A DNA stretch of 64,000 nt from CAZMNY01 sp964567745 (GTDB lineage Bacteria > Planctomycetota > Planctomycetia > Pirellulales > Pirellulaceae), in NCBI GenBank assembly GCA_964567745.1, contig CAZMNY010000018.1, positions 62,001 to 126,000 of the forward strand, in the 5' to 3' direction. The position numbers and the translations under genes are program-made. Shown in pieces: positions 34,829 to 44,382 of the stretch (its first letter is position 1; each line of letters opens with the position of its first letter). Below the pieces are notes generated by a model, which did not search any database, had not been told where the DNA came from, and was given only the letters and a program-made list of their open reading frames with translations.

Positions 34829-34859
34829 TCTGTCCAGATTCTCCGCCGACGGGAGTAAC
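34829..34859 (+). promoter_or_regulatory. Shared leader motif, copy 2 (before DUF4159 gene)
   Basis: TCTGTCCAGATTCTCCGCCG followed by ACGGGAGTAAC, 41 bases upstream of ATG 34900, too far to be a ribosome binding site. Similarity to copy 1 suggests common regulation, or an old duplicated 5' region. Confidence 0.5.
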
Positions 34860-34899
34860 AGTACATACGAACGCTCATCCAACGCAAAGAAATCCCGCC

Positions 34900-36492
34900 A
34901 TGACTCTCCCGAGTCGATGCTACCTGAAATCGTTTTCGACTTTCCCGCTGATCGTAGCCATTCTGTTGGTTGCGCTGCCAGCCTTTGAACCAGCAGCGTT
35001 CGGCCAAGCGGGAAAGGGCGCGTCTTCTGATGACTGGTTTATCAAGTCGGCTAAGGACAGGAACGAAAAGCTGCAGACGGGAATCAAGGGTGGTGAGAAA
35101 CGCGACATTATTCCCTCGCTGCCCGGTATGCCGATTCCACAGTCCGAGCGGATCAAGCCGCCTTCGCCTGATTATCTGTTGGGCAAGGTGAAGTGGGGTA
35201 GTGGTGCGATTATCGAGAAGGAGCTGACCGAGGACTGGAATCTGGCTCCCAATGACATGCTGGAGTTTCATAAGCGGGCGCGTAGCGCAGGCTTCAAGTA
35301 TATGCCCACCCAGACGTCGCTCGCCGAGTTTAGCTACGACCCGGCGCTGATGCCGGCGATCCTGCTGGGGGGCGTTCGTGAGGTGAAATTCACACCGACG
35401 GTCATCAATAAACTTCGTCAATACGTTCTCGATGGCGGGATGATTGTCTGCGACTCGGTGTATGGTTCCCCCTGGTTCTATGAGTCGTCGCTTGAGGTGT
35501 TCGATGACATGTTCCCTGAATCGCGATTTCGAGTCCTACCACCGGATCACCCTCTCTATCACATCAGTACGGAAATTGACGAAGTCACGTATCGCAGTGG
35601 TGGAGAGGGGGAGAATGGCAAGCCGTTTCTTGAGGCTCTTTATATTGGCAGCCGAATTGGTGTGCTGGTATCGAAGTATGGTCTTGGTTGCGGCTTGGCC
35701 GGCGAGATGAAAGTCTTCGACGAACTGGAGAAAAAGGGGCTGAAACCTAAGGCCTATAGTCAGGAGAGTGCCCGCCAGATTGGCGTGAACCTCGCTCCCT
35801 ATATCGTCGGATACGGACGCGTGGGTGAAGCCGAAGGCAAGGCCGAGCTATTCGCCGCAATCGATCAAAACGCTCCAACGTCGGAATTTGTCTTTGCCCA
35901 AGTCAAGCACGATGGCCATTGGAATACTCATCCAGGTGCGGCGCGACAGTTATTAACCCGACTTGAAAAGGATTCGGCGATTCCCGTGAACCTCAAACGC
36001 GTGTCCGTCGACCTTGAGCGCGACGACACGTCAGCCTATCCGTTTCTGTTCTTTACCGGCCTCGACGATTTTGTGTTGACCGCCAAGCAAATCCAAGTCT
36101 TGCGTAGGCATGTCCATCAGGGTGGAACTTTGGTGATCAACAATGGGCTGGGGCTCGCTACGTTTCATCAGGCGGCTGTTCGGGAGATGCGTCGGGTCTT
36201 CCCGGCAGACGAATTCAGGCTGCTGCCGCAAACGCATGAGATATTCCGTTCGCTCCACACAGTCTCGCGTGTGAAATACACCCCGACGCTGCTGAAGGAT
36301 CAGGGGGAAAAGTTAGGGGGACGTCCGGTGCTATTTGGAGTGAAAGTTGCCGGGAAACTACGAGTCATTTACAGCCCCTACGACCTTGAAGGGGGCTGGA
36401 ACGAGGTTCGCTATCCCTTGAGTCGCGGGTATCAATCGGATTCCGCGAAAAAGCTTGGCAGCAATATCATCATGTATGCCATGACTCATTGA
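34900..36492 (+). CDS. Secreted DUF4159 protein with two domains
   Basis: 530 residues from ATG 34900, which opens the signal peptide (KSFSTFPLIVAILLVALPAF, cleavage after FGQ). Two related alpha/beta domains follow. The first (residues about 75-310) contains FKYMPTQTSLAEFSYDPALM and RQYVLDGGMIVCDSVYGSPW. The second (about 320-530) contains FVFAQVKHDGHWNTHPGA and RHVHQGGTLVINNGLG. This is the DUF4159 arrangement, an N-terminal amidotransferase-like fold found next to BatA/VWA genes. No catalytic residues are assigned. It heads the MoxR-DUF58-BatA cluster. Confidence 0.82.
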   Translation: MTLPSRCYLKSFSTFPLIVAILLVALPAFEPAAFGQAGKGASSDDWFIKSAKDRNEKLQTGIKGGEKRDIIPSLPGMPIPQSERIKPPSPDYLLGKVKWGSGAIIEKELTEDWNLAPNDMLEFHKRARSAGFKYMPTQTSLAEFSYDPALMPAILLGGVREVKFTPTVINKLRQYVLDGGMIVCDSVYGSPWFYESSLEVFDDMFPESRFRVLPPDHPLYHISTEIDEVTYRSGGEGENGKPFLEALYIGSRIGVLVSKYGLGCGLAGEMKVFDELEKKGLKPKAYSQESARQIGVNLAPYIVGYGRVGEAEGKAELFAAIDQNAPTSEFVFAQVKHDGHWNTHPGAARQLLTRLEKDSAIPVNLKRVSVDLERDDTSAYPFLFFTGLDDFVLTAKQIQVLRRHVHQGGTLVINNGLGLATFHQAAVREMRRVFPADEFRLLPQTHEIFRSLHTVSRVKYTPTLLKDQGEKLGGRPVLFGVKVAGKLRVIYSPYDLEGGWNEVRYPLSRGYQSDSAKKLGSNIIMYAMTH

Positions 36493-36506
36493 GTTTCACG
36501 ATCATT

Positions 36507-36533
36507 GTCGCCTTTCGTTCCGCGAAAGTAGCG
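36507..36533. repeat. Palindromic intergenic repeat, copy B (half)
   Basis: Only the left arm GTCGCCTTTCGTTCCGCG-AAAGTAGCG is present, 17 bases before the first MoxR gene. No facing arm follows. Confidence 0.65.
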
Positions 36534-36549
36534 CAACAAGAGAATACAC

Positions 36550-37683
36550 ATGACATCCCGCAAATTAGCCTCACTTCCGATCGATCTGTCGCCACGCGAA
36601 GCTGTGGAAGACAACTCCGTCGAGGATGAGTTGTCGGAAGATGCATTGGAGATGGTCGCGGCTCTCGCTGAAACGCGCAACCGTCTACTGGAGGAAGTGG
36701 GACAGGTCATTGTCGGCCAGAGTGATGTGCTCGACCAAATCCTGACCGCCCTGTTTGCCAAGGGGCATTGTGTGATGACCGGTGTTCCGGGACTCGCCAA
36801 AACGCTGATTGTCAGCAGTCTCGCGAAGACCCTGTCTCTTCATTTTAAGCGGATCCAATTCACACCCGACCTGATGCCGACGGATATCACCGGGACCATG
36901 GTCTTGGCAGAAGGGGACCATGGCGGCGGCCGGGGGCACCGCTCGTTCGCGTTTCAGAGTGGACCGATTTTCACCAACATGCTGCTTGCTGATGAGATCA
37001 ATCGAACGCCTCCCAAGACGCAAGCCGCTCTGCTCGAGGGCATGCAGGAAAGACGTGTGACCGTGGGCGGAGTGACGCATCCGTTGCCCGAGCCGTTTCT
37101 TGTCTTGGCCACGCAGAATCCAATTGAACAAGAAGGAACGTATGCGTTACCGGAAGCGCAACTGGATCGTTTCTTGTTCATGATCAATGTCGATTACCCG
37201 TCGCTGGACGAGGAGCAGGAAATCCTCATCAAGACAACGCTCGATTCGATTCCCCAGTTGGGCTCTCTGCTGACGCGCGACGATATTTTGCGGTTTCAGA
37301 ATTTGGTTCGGCGTGTGCCGGTGAGTCGTTATGTGGCGAACTACGCCACTCGTCTTGCCCGTTCAACGCGTCCTGACGACTCCATCGCCCCTGACTTTAT
37401 TCCCAAATGGGTGCAGTGGGGTTGCGGCCCACGAGCAGGTCAGGCTTTGTTACTGGCCGCCAAATCCCACGTTCTGCTAAGTGGACGATTCAATGTTTCA
37501 GTGCGGGACATTCGCAAGTTTGTTCATCCCGTGTTCCGGCACCGCTTTGGCTTGAACTTCACTGCCGTCAGTGAGGGCTACGATACGGATGCGATTATCG
37601 ACTGGCTGCTCGAGGCCGTGCCGGTGCTTCATGACGATCAACCAAAGCCAGGGTTATTGGGAAAACTCTGGGGCGGGAGATAG
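36550..37683 (+). CDS. MoxR-family AAA+ ATPase (first copy)
   Basis: 377 residues. Walker A is GVPGLAKT, followed by FTPDLMPTDITGTMVL, Walker B LLADEINRTPPKTQAALLEG, the sensor-1 segment ATQNPIEQEGTYALPEAQLD and R(A)GQALLLAAK. The N-terminal 50 residues are acidic and extra relative to the second MoxR at 48316. MoxR ATPases act as chaperones with DUF58 and VWA proteins to assemble or activate envelope complexes. The next gene is DUF58, as expected. The stop codon abuts palindromic repeat copy C. Confidence 0.92.
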   Translation: MTSRKLASLPIDLSPREAVEDNSVEDELSEDALEMVAALAETRNRLLEEVGQVIVGQSDVLDQILTALFAKGHCVMTGVPGLAKTLIVSSLAKTLSLHFKRIQFTPDLMPTDITGTMVLAEGDHGGGRGHRSFAFQSGPIFTNMLLADEINRTPPKTQAALLEGMQERRVTVGGVTHPLPEPFLVLATQNPIEQEGTYALPEAQLDRFLFMINVDYPSLDEEQEILIKTTLDSIPQLGSLLTRDDILRFQNLVRRVPVSRYVANYATRLARSTRPDDSIAPDFIPKWVQWGCGPRAGQALLLAAKSHVLLSGRFNVSVRDIRKFVHPVFRHRFGLNFTAVSEGYDTDAIIDWLLEAVPVLHDDQPKPGLLGKLWGGR

Positions 37684-37759
37684 TTGCGTTTCGCTGCGCG
37701 AAAGTAGCGCCACAAAAGGAAAGACAATAAGACGCTACTTTCGCGGAGCGAAAGGCGAC
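37683..37759. repeat. Palindromic intergenic repeat, copy C
   Basis: Left arm 37683-37709, right arm 37733-37759, spacer 23 bases; the right arm reads CGCTACTTTCGCGGAGCG-AAAGGCGAC. It fills the gap between the MoxR and DUF58 genes and shares a base with the MoxR stop codon TAG. Confidence 0.8.
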
Positions 37760-37784
37760 TAACAGAAAGCAACCTTGACATAAC

Positions 37785-38675
37785 ATGGCTACGAAATCAG
37801 ACACTTATAAATACTTGCCATCGAGCACGGCCGACCATCTGGGGAATTTGCAGATCGGTGTTACCAAACGGATGGACGTCGGGTTGCAAGGCCGGCACCG
37901 CTCTTCAACATTCGGGTCTTCTGTCGAGTTTGCTGAGTATCGTGAATACATGCAGGGAGATCCGATTGAACGGATCGACTGGAATGTCTATGCCCGTACG
38001 GACAGGTACGTGATTCGTCGCTTCCATGACGAGGTCAATATTCGGGCGAACGTTTTACTCGATACTTCTGAGAGCATGTCATTCCAGGATATGGGGTCGA
38101 TGTCCAAAATGGACTACGGCTGCCATCTGGCTGCGGCTTTGATGTACGTCATGGTGAACCAGGGCGATTCGACCAGTCTGATCACCTTTGATGATGACTT
38201 GCGAAAAACGTACGAGCCCGCTGCGACCTTCGGTGCACTTCGGCCGCTGCTGCATGGGCTCGAGGAAATTAAGCCAGCGGGCGAAAGTAACATCCAGCAA
38301 GCGCTGTCGAAGGCGACTGAGTTTATCCGGGGGCGGTCGCTTGTCGTCGTCATCTCCGACCTGTTGCAAGACCCTCGCGAAACACTCAAGGGCATCGGAA
38401 GTCTCTGTTACGCGGGGCATGACGTGACCGTCTTTCATGTGTTGGATCCGGCCGAAATTCGCCTGCCGCAAGAGGGATTGATTGAGGTCGAGTTCCTCGA
38501 AACGCACGACAAGATGAACGTCGACATCGGCGACTTCCGCGACTTATATCTGCAGAGAATCCGGCAGTATTTAGACGATGTTCGCATTGGGTGCACCAAC
38601 GAGGGGGCCAACTATTTGTTGGTCGATACCTCGACGGATATTCATGACGCTTTGCTGAAAAGGGCGACAAGCTGA
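37785..38675 (+). CDS. DUF58 protein
   Basis: 296 residues. The family signature is the EFAEYREYMQGDPIERIDWN segment followed by YARTDRYVIRRFHDE, then a von Willebrand-type strand NVLLDTSESM (a MIDAS-like DxSxS). LVVVISDLLQDPRETL continues the VWA fold. DUF58 proteins work with MoxR ATPases. The stop codon overlaps the BatA-like gene's start by one base (TGATG). Confidence 0.9.
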   Translation: MATKSDTYKYLPSSTADHLGNLQIGVTKRMDVGLQGRHRSSTFGSSVEFAEYREYMQGDPIERIDWNVYARTDRYVIRRFHDEVNIRANVLLDTSESMSFQDMGSMSKMDYGCHLAAALMYVMVNQGDSTSLITFDDDLRKTYEPAATFGALRPLLHGLEEIKPAGESNIQQALSKATEFIRGRSLVVVISDLLQDPRETLKGIGSLCYAGHDVTVFHVLDPAEIRLPQEGLIEVEFLETHDKMNVDIGDFRDLYLQRIRQYLDDVRIGCTNEGANYLLVDTSTDIHDALLKRATS

Positions 38676-40846
38676 TGATACCAGGTGCCTCTCTGTTTTT
38701 GTATTTACTGCCTCTAGCCGCGGCCCCCGTGCTGTTTCATCTGTTGATGCGCCGTCAACGTAAGACGGTGATGTTTTCGACACGGATGTTTTTTGACAGC
38801 ATGAAGCCTCGACTTTCTTTTCATCGAAAGTTTCGCGAGCCACTGCTCCTGGCGGCCAGGACTCTGCTGCTGTTGTTCCTGCTGCTCGCCTTGGCACGCC
38901 TGTCAATCCCAGGACTGAGTGGCGTCGTTGGATTAAGCGGCCAGCAGGCGGTTGTGATTGTTGTCGACAATTCCAGCTCGATGGCCGGAACCGTCGAGGG
39001 CAGTGATCGAACCAAGCTGACTGTGGCCGTTGAGGGTGCACGTGCCCTGCTGAAGAACATGGACCCTCGCGGCAAGGCCGCGATTGTGTTGCTGGTACCG
39101 GACTCAAGTACCGACCGATTTGGTGGCGGGATGACCACCGACAAAGAGACGCTGATGAGCTTTCTTCAGTCGATCCAGGTCACCGAGGCGACGGGGGATG
39201 CTTCCAAAGCGATGCTACGGGCAACGGCACTGCTCGCCGAAGACTCTCCGGGTGGAGGTGGTTCCATGCATGTATTTACGGATCTTCAGGAAGCGGAATG
39301 GAAGACGCCTGCGTTGGCGGCAAATGATATGGCCTTAGAGGCGAGCGTCTTCTTGCATCGCGTACCCACCGCCGAAACAAGTTTGCCGAACATCTGTTTG
39401 CTCCGAGCCACCGTATCATCGCGCAGAATCCTGCCGAATCAGCCGTATTCTTTGGAGGTCTTGTTGCGAAATGATGGTGCCAAAGATTTTCAGGTCCGCG
39501 TTAACCGCAAAGATTCTGAGCATAGCGTTGCGGAGATCATCAATGTCGAGATCGGCGCGGGCGCACAGAAGCTAGTGAAGTTACCGCTTCAGCCGAAAAC
39601 TCCGGGCCGTCATTGGGTCCGCATCTGGATTGAAGGCGACGGATTTGATGGCGATAACCGCGTCTTTGTTCCCTACATTTGTGAGAGAAAAGGGGATATC
39701 TATTTTCTTGGGGAGCAAGAGGCCGGCACTTTCGGTCTACTGCCGCTCGCCTTTTCGCCCAATGGCGATGGCCGTCTCACTTCCTTAGTGCCAAGCTTTG
39801 TGTCCCGGGAGACCATCGAAAGTCGGTTGCAGCAGAAGACGCCGATGCTGGTGGTCATGACCTGGGCGGATGCGTCGACGTTGGACGACCAAACCAGCGC
39901 ACTATTGGATCAGTACACGCAGCAGGGTGGCAACATTTTGGTGCTGCCGGCCGTCAATGCTGGCGAGTCAACGGGCGAATCAACTGGCGCCGCCCCCGCC
40001 TGGCTGGGAGCGAAGCGAGGGTCTTTGAAATCTGTGCCGATCAGTGTGCCGCTGCACGTTGACAACCAGTCATCGCCATTCTGGTCAGACATTCGCGGGC
40101 TGGACGGACGCGTTCGCATCGGCAACGCGTTTGTGAAACAGTACTATCCGATTTCGCTGGAACAAAATGCCGGCTACGTTGCACTCTTGAGTGCGAATGA
40201 AGACCGCGGTCTGTTAGCGATTCGCAAGCACGGACAAGGCCAGATTGTCGTCAGCGGCATGGCCTTCGGTCGTACGGGTGCCTGGAGCACACTGCCGAGA
40301 CAAAAGTCCTTTCTGGTCATGGCGCAGCCGATCGCTTTGGGCGCCGTGTCGAGCTTGTCGAATCAACGTCTGTCGATCGTCGCAGGCCAGTCGCCGCGTT
40401 TGTTGCCTGGCGAAGGGAACGAGATGTCGATCACGACGCTGCTCGGTGACCAGGTCGATTGGTCCGGATTAAAAGACCAGTCTCCGAACTTGGTGCGTGG
40501 AGGCGCTTACATCGCCACTCTGGGGAACCGCGAAACCTGCTTGACCGTTCTGCCGTCTGAGTTGGAGGGGCACAGTGCCTTTATAGAAGACTCGGAAATC
40601 GGCGCGCTCGAAGGCATCCCTCACGGAGTTAGTATTCTCTCTGACGAAGATGACTTTCGCGACGAGCTAGAACAGTCCATGGCGGGCACCAGTTTGTATT
40701 TACCGTTTCTGTTGTTGGCCCTGGCATTCATGATGGCTGAGGGATTGCTGGGATCGCCCGCGAAAAAATGGAAAGACAACACCAAGGAGGATTCCGAGCA
40801 GAAGCCCTGGGTGACGTCCACGCAATCTAGTGGGGAGATTGCTTGA
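38675..40846 (+). CDS. BatA-like membrane protein with VWA domain
   Basis: 723 residues. Residues 1-80 are the two-helix aerotolerance N-terminal domain (YLLPLAAAPVLFHLLMRRQR and LLLAARTLLLLFLLLALARL). A VWA domain follows at about 90-250 with VVIVVDNSSSMAG, the MIDAS motif, and MHVFTDLQE. The middle part is beta-rich; a C-terminal transmembrane helix (SLYLPFLLLALAFMMAEGLL) lies near residue 680. In other bacteria BatA/BatB-type proteins act in the periplasm or membrane in stress tolerance. Translation is coupled to DUF58 and to the next gene. Confidence 0.85.
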   Translation: MIPGASLFLYLLPLAAAPVLFHLLMRRQRKTVMFSTRMFFDSMKPRLSFHRKFREPLLLAARTLLLLFLLLALARLSIPGLSGVVGLSGQQAVVIVVDNSSSMAGTVEGSDRTKLTVAVEGARALLKNMDPRGKAAIVLLVPDSSTDRFGGGMTTDKETLMSFLQSIQVTEATGDASKAMLRATALLAEDSPGGGGSMHVFTDLQEAEWKTPALAANDMALEASVFLHRVPTAETSLPNICLLRATVSSRRILPNQPYSLEVLLRNDGAKDFQVRVNRKDSEHSVAEIINVEIGAGAQKLVKLPLQPKTPGRHWVRIWIEGDGFDGDNRVFVPYICERKGDIYFLGEQEAGTFGLLPLAFSPNGDGRLTSLVPSFVSRETIESRLQQKTPMLVVMTWADASTLDDQTSALLDQYTQQGGNILVLPAVNAGESTGESTGAAPAWLGAKRGSLKSVPISVPLHVDNQSSPFWSDIRGLDGRVRIGNAFVKQYYPISLEQNAGYVALLSANEDRGLLAIRKHGQGQIVVSGMAFGRTGAWSTLPRQKSFLVMAQPIALGAVSSLSNQRLSIVAGQSPRLLPGEGNEMSITTLLGDQVDWSGLKDQSPNLVRGGAYIATLGNRETCLTVLPSELEGHSAFIEDSEIGALEGIPHGVSILSDEDDFRDELEQSMAGTSLYLPFLLLALAFMMAEGLLGSPAKKWKDNTKEDSEQKPWVTSTQSSGEIA

Positions 40847-43074
40847 TGCTAGGCATGCTTATTTGGAAACCGCACCTGGGCACGCTGGCAAACAGCTTCA
40901 TCATCCTGGCTCTGATGGGCTGGCTATGTCTGCTGTGGTACCGGTACCGATCGCGTTATGCGGTAGCAAGGACCCTGCAACTGCTGGCTCCGAAATTGGC
41001 TTTTACCATTCTCGCAGTTGTCGCGTTAATGGACCCAGCCTGGCGGAATGTGAAACCATCGGATGATTCTCAAAAAGTTGCGGTCGTGGTGGATGTCTCC
41101 ACCTCGATGGACGTGGAGGACATGGTTGTGAAAGACGGCGGGTCGGATTCCCGCGCCAATCGTGCCCAGCGGATTTTGAAAGACATTCAGGGCGAGCTCA
41201 AAGGCATCGCCAGTGTGGAGAATTACCAGTTTGATATCGACATTCTCGCCGCCGAGGAGGAGCCGGGGAGCGGAACCCGCAAGACCGATTTGGGGAGGAC
41301 CGTGGTTTCGCTTTCAGAAAAGCCGGACCTGTCTGATTGCAAAGCGGTTGTGATAGTCACCGATGGCGGTGACGAAGTGATCCGCAGCGAACGACTTCCT
41401 GAGGTACCCATCTATATTGCCGGCATCGGAACGGAGCCCTCAACCTGGGATGATTTGGAAATCAGTAATACGGACATCCCTGAAGAAGTGGAACTGGACA
41501 CGCCTTTCAAGGTTTCTGCGGACATTGCCGTACACAGTACGTCGGACGAATTCGCGACGAAAACCGCGGAAGTGGGGGTCTCGATCGAGAAACAAGTCGC
41601 GGGCCAGTACCAGCAATTGAGCGCCGTGACGGTGGACCCGAGAAAAAACAATGGGCGGGTGGAGTTCGATCTTCCTGCCGAGGAGGCAGGAGGGGTTTAC
41701 CACTATCGGTTGTCGGTCAAGGACGTGGATGGCGAGATGACCGTGCTCAATAACACGCGTGAATTTGCCGTGGACGTCCGCGAGAAGAGCATCAATGTAC
41801 TCCTGTATGGCAACATGCTGGACGTGAATTTCTCGATGCTCAAGCGGGAACTCAGCGAGGATGAAACGATCAAGCTGACCTCGGTTTACCGAAAAAATGC
41901 CGAGGTGTTTCTGATTGATGGAGCGCGGCAGGAAGGCGACCAGGTGTTTTCGCGTGGATTTCCCGCGGATGAAGAGGTCCTGGACCTTTATACCTGCATT
42001 GTCCTGGGATCCTTCCCGGCCGACTTTATCAGCCCTGCGTCTTTCGACGCGATCAGAAGGTACGTTGAGGATGGTGGCAACCTTGTTCTGCTTGGAGGTC
42101 CCAAGTCCTTTGATAGAGGGGGCTACTTCAAAACAGCTCTGGCCCCGCTGATACCCTGGAAGGAAAGCAACGATCCCCGCGGAATCAGCGCGGGACAATT
42201 TCCCGTCATGATCCCACCGGAAGGGACGGGGCATGGATTGTCTTCCGCCACGGCGGCGATCTTGAAAAGCGTGACGGCTCCCGTGTTCTATTCGGTCAAT
42301 AAAGTCGGGGCGCGACGAAGCGGTGCATTGAGCCTGATGAATGCTTCCGTCGGCTCTCAGATCGTACCCATTGTTGCCCTGCAACCTTATGGCAAAGGCC
42401 AGACTCTGGGCGTGGCTACCGATACGCTCTGGAGATGGTCGCGCATGGAGGGCGATATTTCTGGGGCCTTCGCACAGTTCTGGAGAGATTCCATTCGGTA
42501 CATGGCCGGTGAGATTGAGGGCGGCCGATTCCTGACCGTCGCGTGGGATCGCAAGCGATACCGCCCTAGTGAGCAAGGCCACGCGGAGATTGGCATTGTC
42601 GGGCGTTATGCCGAAGGGGAAGTTTACTTGAAGGGATCGGTCGAGCACGCGGGGACAACTCAGGATCTTTCGATCGTGTTGAAGGATGGCAATGACTTTC
42701 AGACCAAAGTATTTTTTCCCGATCGCGGCGACTACAAGGTCAAGCTCGAGGCGACCCTCGCCGGTGAGCCGCTGGATACTTATGAGCGCGTCATCCGCGT
42801 GGGGTCGAATGTCAGCGAAGGCGCAGACCTCGCAGTGGATCACCCTTTCCTCGAGAACCTGGCCGCACGCAGTGGTGGCAATTATCAACGGGAAGCCGAC
42901 GCCGACCAACTGATCCAACGCCTCAAAGCCATGCTGATGACCAGCGCTGATCCGCATGACACGCCACTGGTGAGAGAGCCCGATCTGTTCGGCGTGCTGC
43001 CAGTTTTCATCCTGCTCGTGATGAGCGTACTGCTTTGGGAATGGGTCCTGCGACGCCGTATGAATATTGTTTAA
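40846..43074 (+). CDS. VWA/amidotransferase-like membrane protein
   Basis: 742 residues from ATG 40846, which overlaps the previous stop; TTG 40843 is an alternative. Two N-terminal transmembrane helices are followed by a VWA-type VAVVVDVSTSMDVEDM motif and VVIVTDGGDEV. Around residues 380-480 a class I amidotransferase-like segment appears (YTCIVLGSFPADFISPASFD and VEDGGNLVLLGGPKSFDRGG). The C-terminus has a transmembrane helix (FGVLPVFILLVMSVLLWEWV). This is the usual partner of BatA-like proteins in planctomycete clusters. Confidence 0.83.
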   Translation: MLGMLIWKPHLGTLANSFIILALMGWLCLLWYRYRSRYAVARTLQLLAPKLAFTILAVVALMDPAWRNVKPSDDSQKVAVVVDVSTSMDVEDMVVKDGGSDSRANRAQRILKDIQGELKGIASVENYQFDIDILAAEEEPGSGTRKTDLGRTVVSLSEKPDLSDCKAVVIVTDGGDEVIRSERLPEVPIYIAGIGTEPSTWDDLEISNTDIPEEVELDTPFKVSADIAVHSTSDEFATKTAEVGVSIEKQVAGQYQQLSAVTVDPRKNNGRVEFDLPAEEAGGVYHYRLSVKDVDGEMTVLNNTREFAVDVREKSINVLLYGNMLDVNFSMLKRELSEDETIKLTSVYRKNAEVFLIDGARQEGDQVFSRGFPADEEVLDLYTCIVLGSFPADFISPASFDAIRRYVEDGGNLVLLGGPKSFDRGGYFKTALAPLIPWKESNDPRGISAGQFPVMIPPEGTGHGLSSATAAILKSVTAPVFYSVNKVGARRSGALSLMNASVGSQIVPIVALQPYGKGQTLGVATDTLWRWSRMEGDISGAFAQFWRDSIRYMAGEIEGGRFLTVAWDRKRYRPSEQGHAEIGIVGRYAEGEVYLKGSVEHAGTTQDLSIVLKDGNDFQTKVFFPDRGDYKVKLEATLAGEPLDTYERVIRVGSNVSEGADLAVDHPFLENLAARSGGNYQREADADQLIQRLKAMLMTSADPHDTPLVREPDLFGVLPVFILLVMSVLLWEWVLRRRMNIV

Positions 43075-43122
43075 GCCCGTGGGATAGGCTTCCAGCCTGT
43101 CAAAAACACGAGGGAGATGAGC

Positions 43123-44382
43123 ATGAAAACTAAAATCAACATAACGCTACTCATCGCGATGTTCGCATTGCTGCCGGCAGGCCTGTCGGCACAAGACACG
43201 GCGGATAAGCGACACGCGCTTGTGTATATGTCAGACGGGACGCAGTACGAGGGGATTGTGCAGCTAACTCCCGGGGTAGATTTTAGGATGACGAAGCTGC
43301 CGGGGGACGAAACGGCGACCACCGTGGATGTCGAAAACATCCGAGCGAAGACCAAAGTCTTTACGTTCAATTTTAACGTCGTCAAAGAAATGACGTTCTC
43401 GCCCAACAGCGAGGAGTACCTGAAAAAATTCAAGATACTCAACATCAGCAACATGGGAGCCGGAGTTAAAAAGGTGAGAGTCGGGTTGGAATATCCCGTG
43501 TTAAAGCCGAAGTGCACCGTGGTCTTCAATAGCGGAGAGACGGTGACCGGTATTGTGGACACGCGCGTCATGTACGTGCGGGTTGTGGAGCCGGACACGG
43601 GTTTCGTGACGGGAACGAAGAAGTTCGTGATGCGATCGAAGTATTCGGGCGAGCCGGGCCAGGGTATGGACGATCTGGTGCATGTCAAACGGATCAAAAT
43701 GCTGGACGAGGGCCAGCAGTTTACTCGCAACATGGAAGTCGATTTCCGTTCCTTCAAATTGGATTCGGCCAGCCCCGACAACGGAGTGCGAGCGCTGACG
43801 CGGGACACGCTCTCGAAGGTGGTTGTCCGAAAGGATGCGAGTGGCGGCAAGATGCGGGTGCATTCGACCCTCGGTGAAAACGTCTTTCTGGCGGCTCAGG
43901 TCGATGGCAAGTGGGTGGCAGGCTGGCCCGCCGAAGGGACGAAGCGAACAGACCTTTTTAAATCCGTCGAAACCGAGTTTCTCAAAGTCCAGGATTACTA
44001 CACCGAGAAGAAACTGCTGGGCATTATCTCCGAGGATCGCGACAGGAAAATCACCGCCCTGGTGAGGCTGCGCCGAGACATCGCTGATCCGGAGGCGGCC
44101 CTGGCATGGGCGAAGGGCACTGCCTGGGGGAAGGGTACGCGAAATTTTGAAATGGATGAACACGGTGAGTTGATGGAGTTCTACCGCCTGAGTATCTGGC
44201 GGTTTGTGCGAGACAATGAGACGGGAAAAATGACCTTAGTGGATCGAGGTACTTTTTGTCGCACGCGTATAAAGCTTGAAGAAGAGACACCGGAGATGGG
44301 CATTGCGCCAGATCTCTGGCCGGTTGTCATGAAAGGCGGCAAGCTAATTGTCGGTGGTAAGGATCACGAGATAACACAATGA
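43123..44382 (+). CDS. Secreted protein of unknown function
   Basis: 419 residues from ATG 43123, chosen because GGGAG lies six bases upstream; ATG 43117 is too close to it. The signal peptide is MKTKINITLLIAMFALLPAG with cleavage near LSAQ. The N-terminal third has strands reminiscent of a small beta-barrel (LVYMSDGTQYEGIVQL and CTVVFNSGETVTGIVDTR, an internal repeat). No catalytic motif is seen. Its stop overlaps the next gene's start (ATGA), so it belongs to the same operon. Confidence 0.7.
   Translation: MKTKINITLLIAMFALLPAGLSAQDTADKRHALVYMSDGTQYEGIVQLTPGVDFRMTKLPGDETATTVDVENIRAKTKVFTFNFNVVKEMTFSPNSEEYLKKFKILNISNMGAGVKKVRVGLEYPVLKPKCTVVFNSGETVTGIVDTRVMYVRVVEPDTGFVTGTKKFVMRSKYSGEPGQGMDDLVHVKRIKMLDEGQQFTRNMEVDFRSFKLDSASPDNGVRALTRDTLSKVVVRKDASGGKMRVHSTLGENVFLAAQVDGKWVAGWPAEGTKRTDLFKSVETEFLKVQDYYTEKKLLGIISEDRDRKITALVRLRRDIADPEAALAWAKGTAWGKGTRNFEMDEHGELMEFYRLSIWRFVRDNETGKMTLVDRGTFCRTRIKLEEETPEMGIAPDLWPVVMKGGKLIVGGKDHEITQ

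Noticed and set aside
41440..42957. 505-residue minus-strand ORF
   Set aside because: Antisense shadow of the VWA/amidotransferase-like gene; no domain or ribosome binding site.
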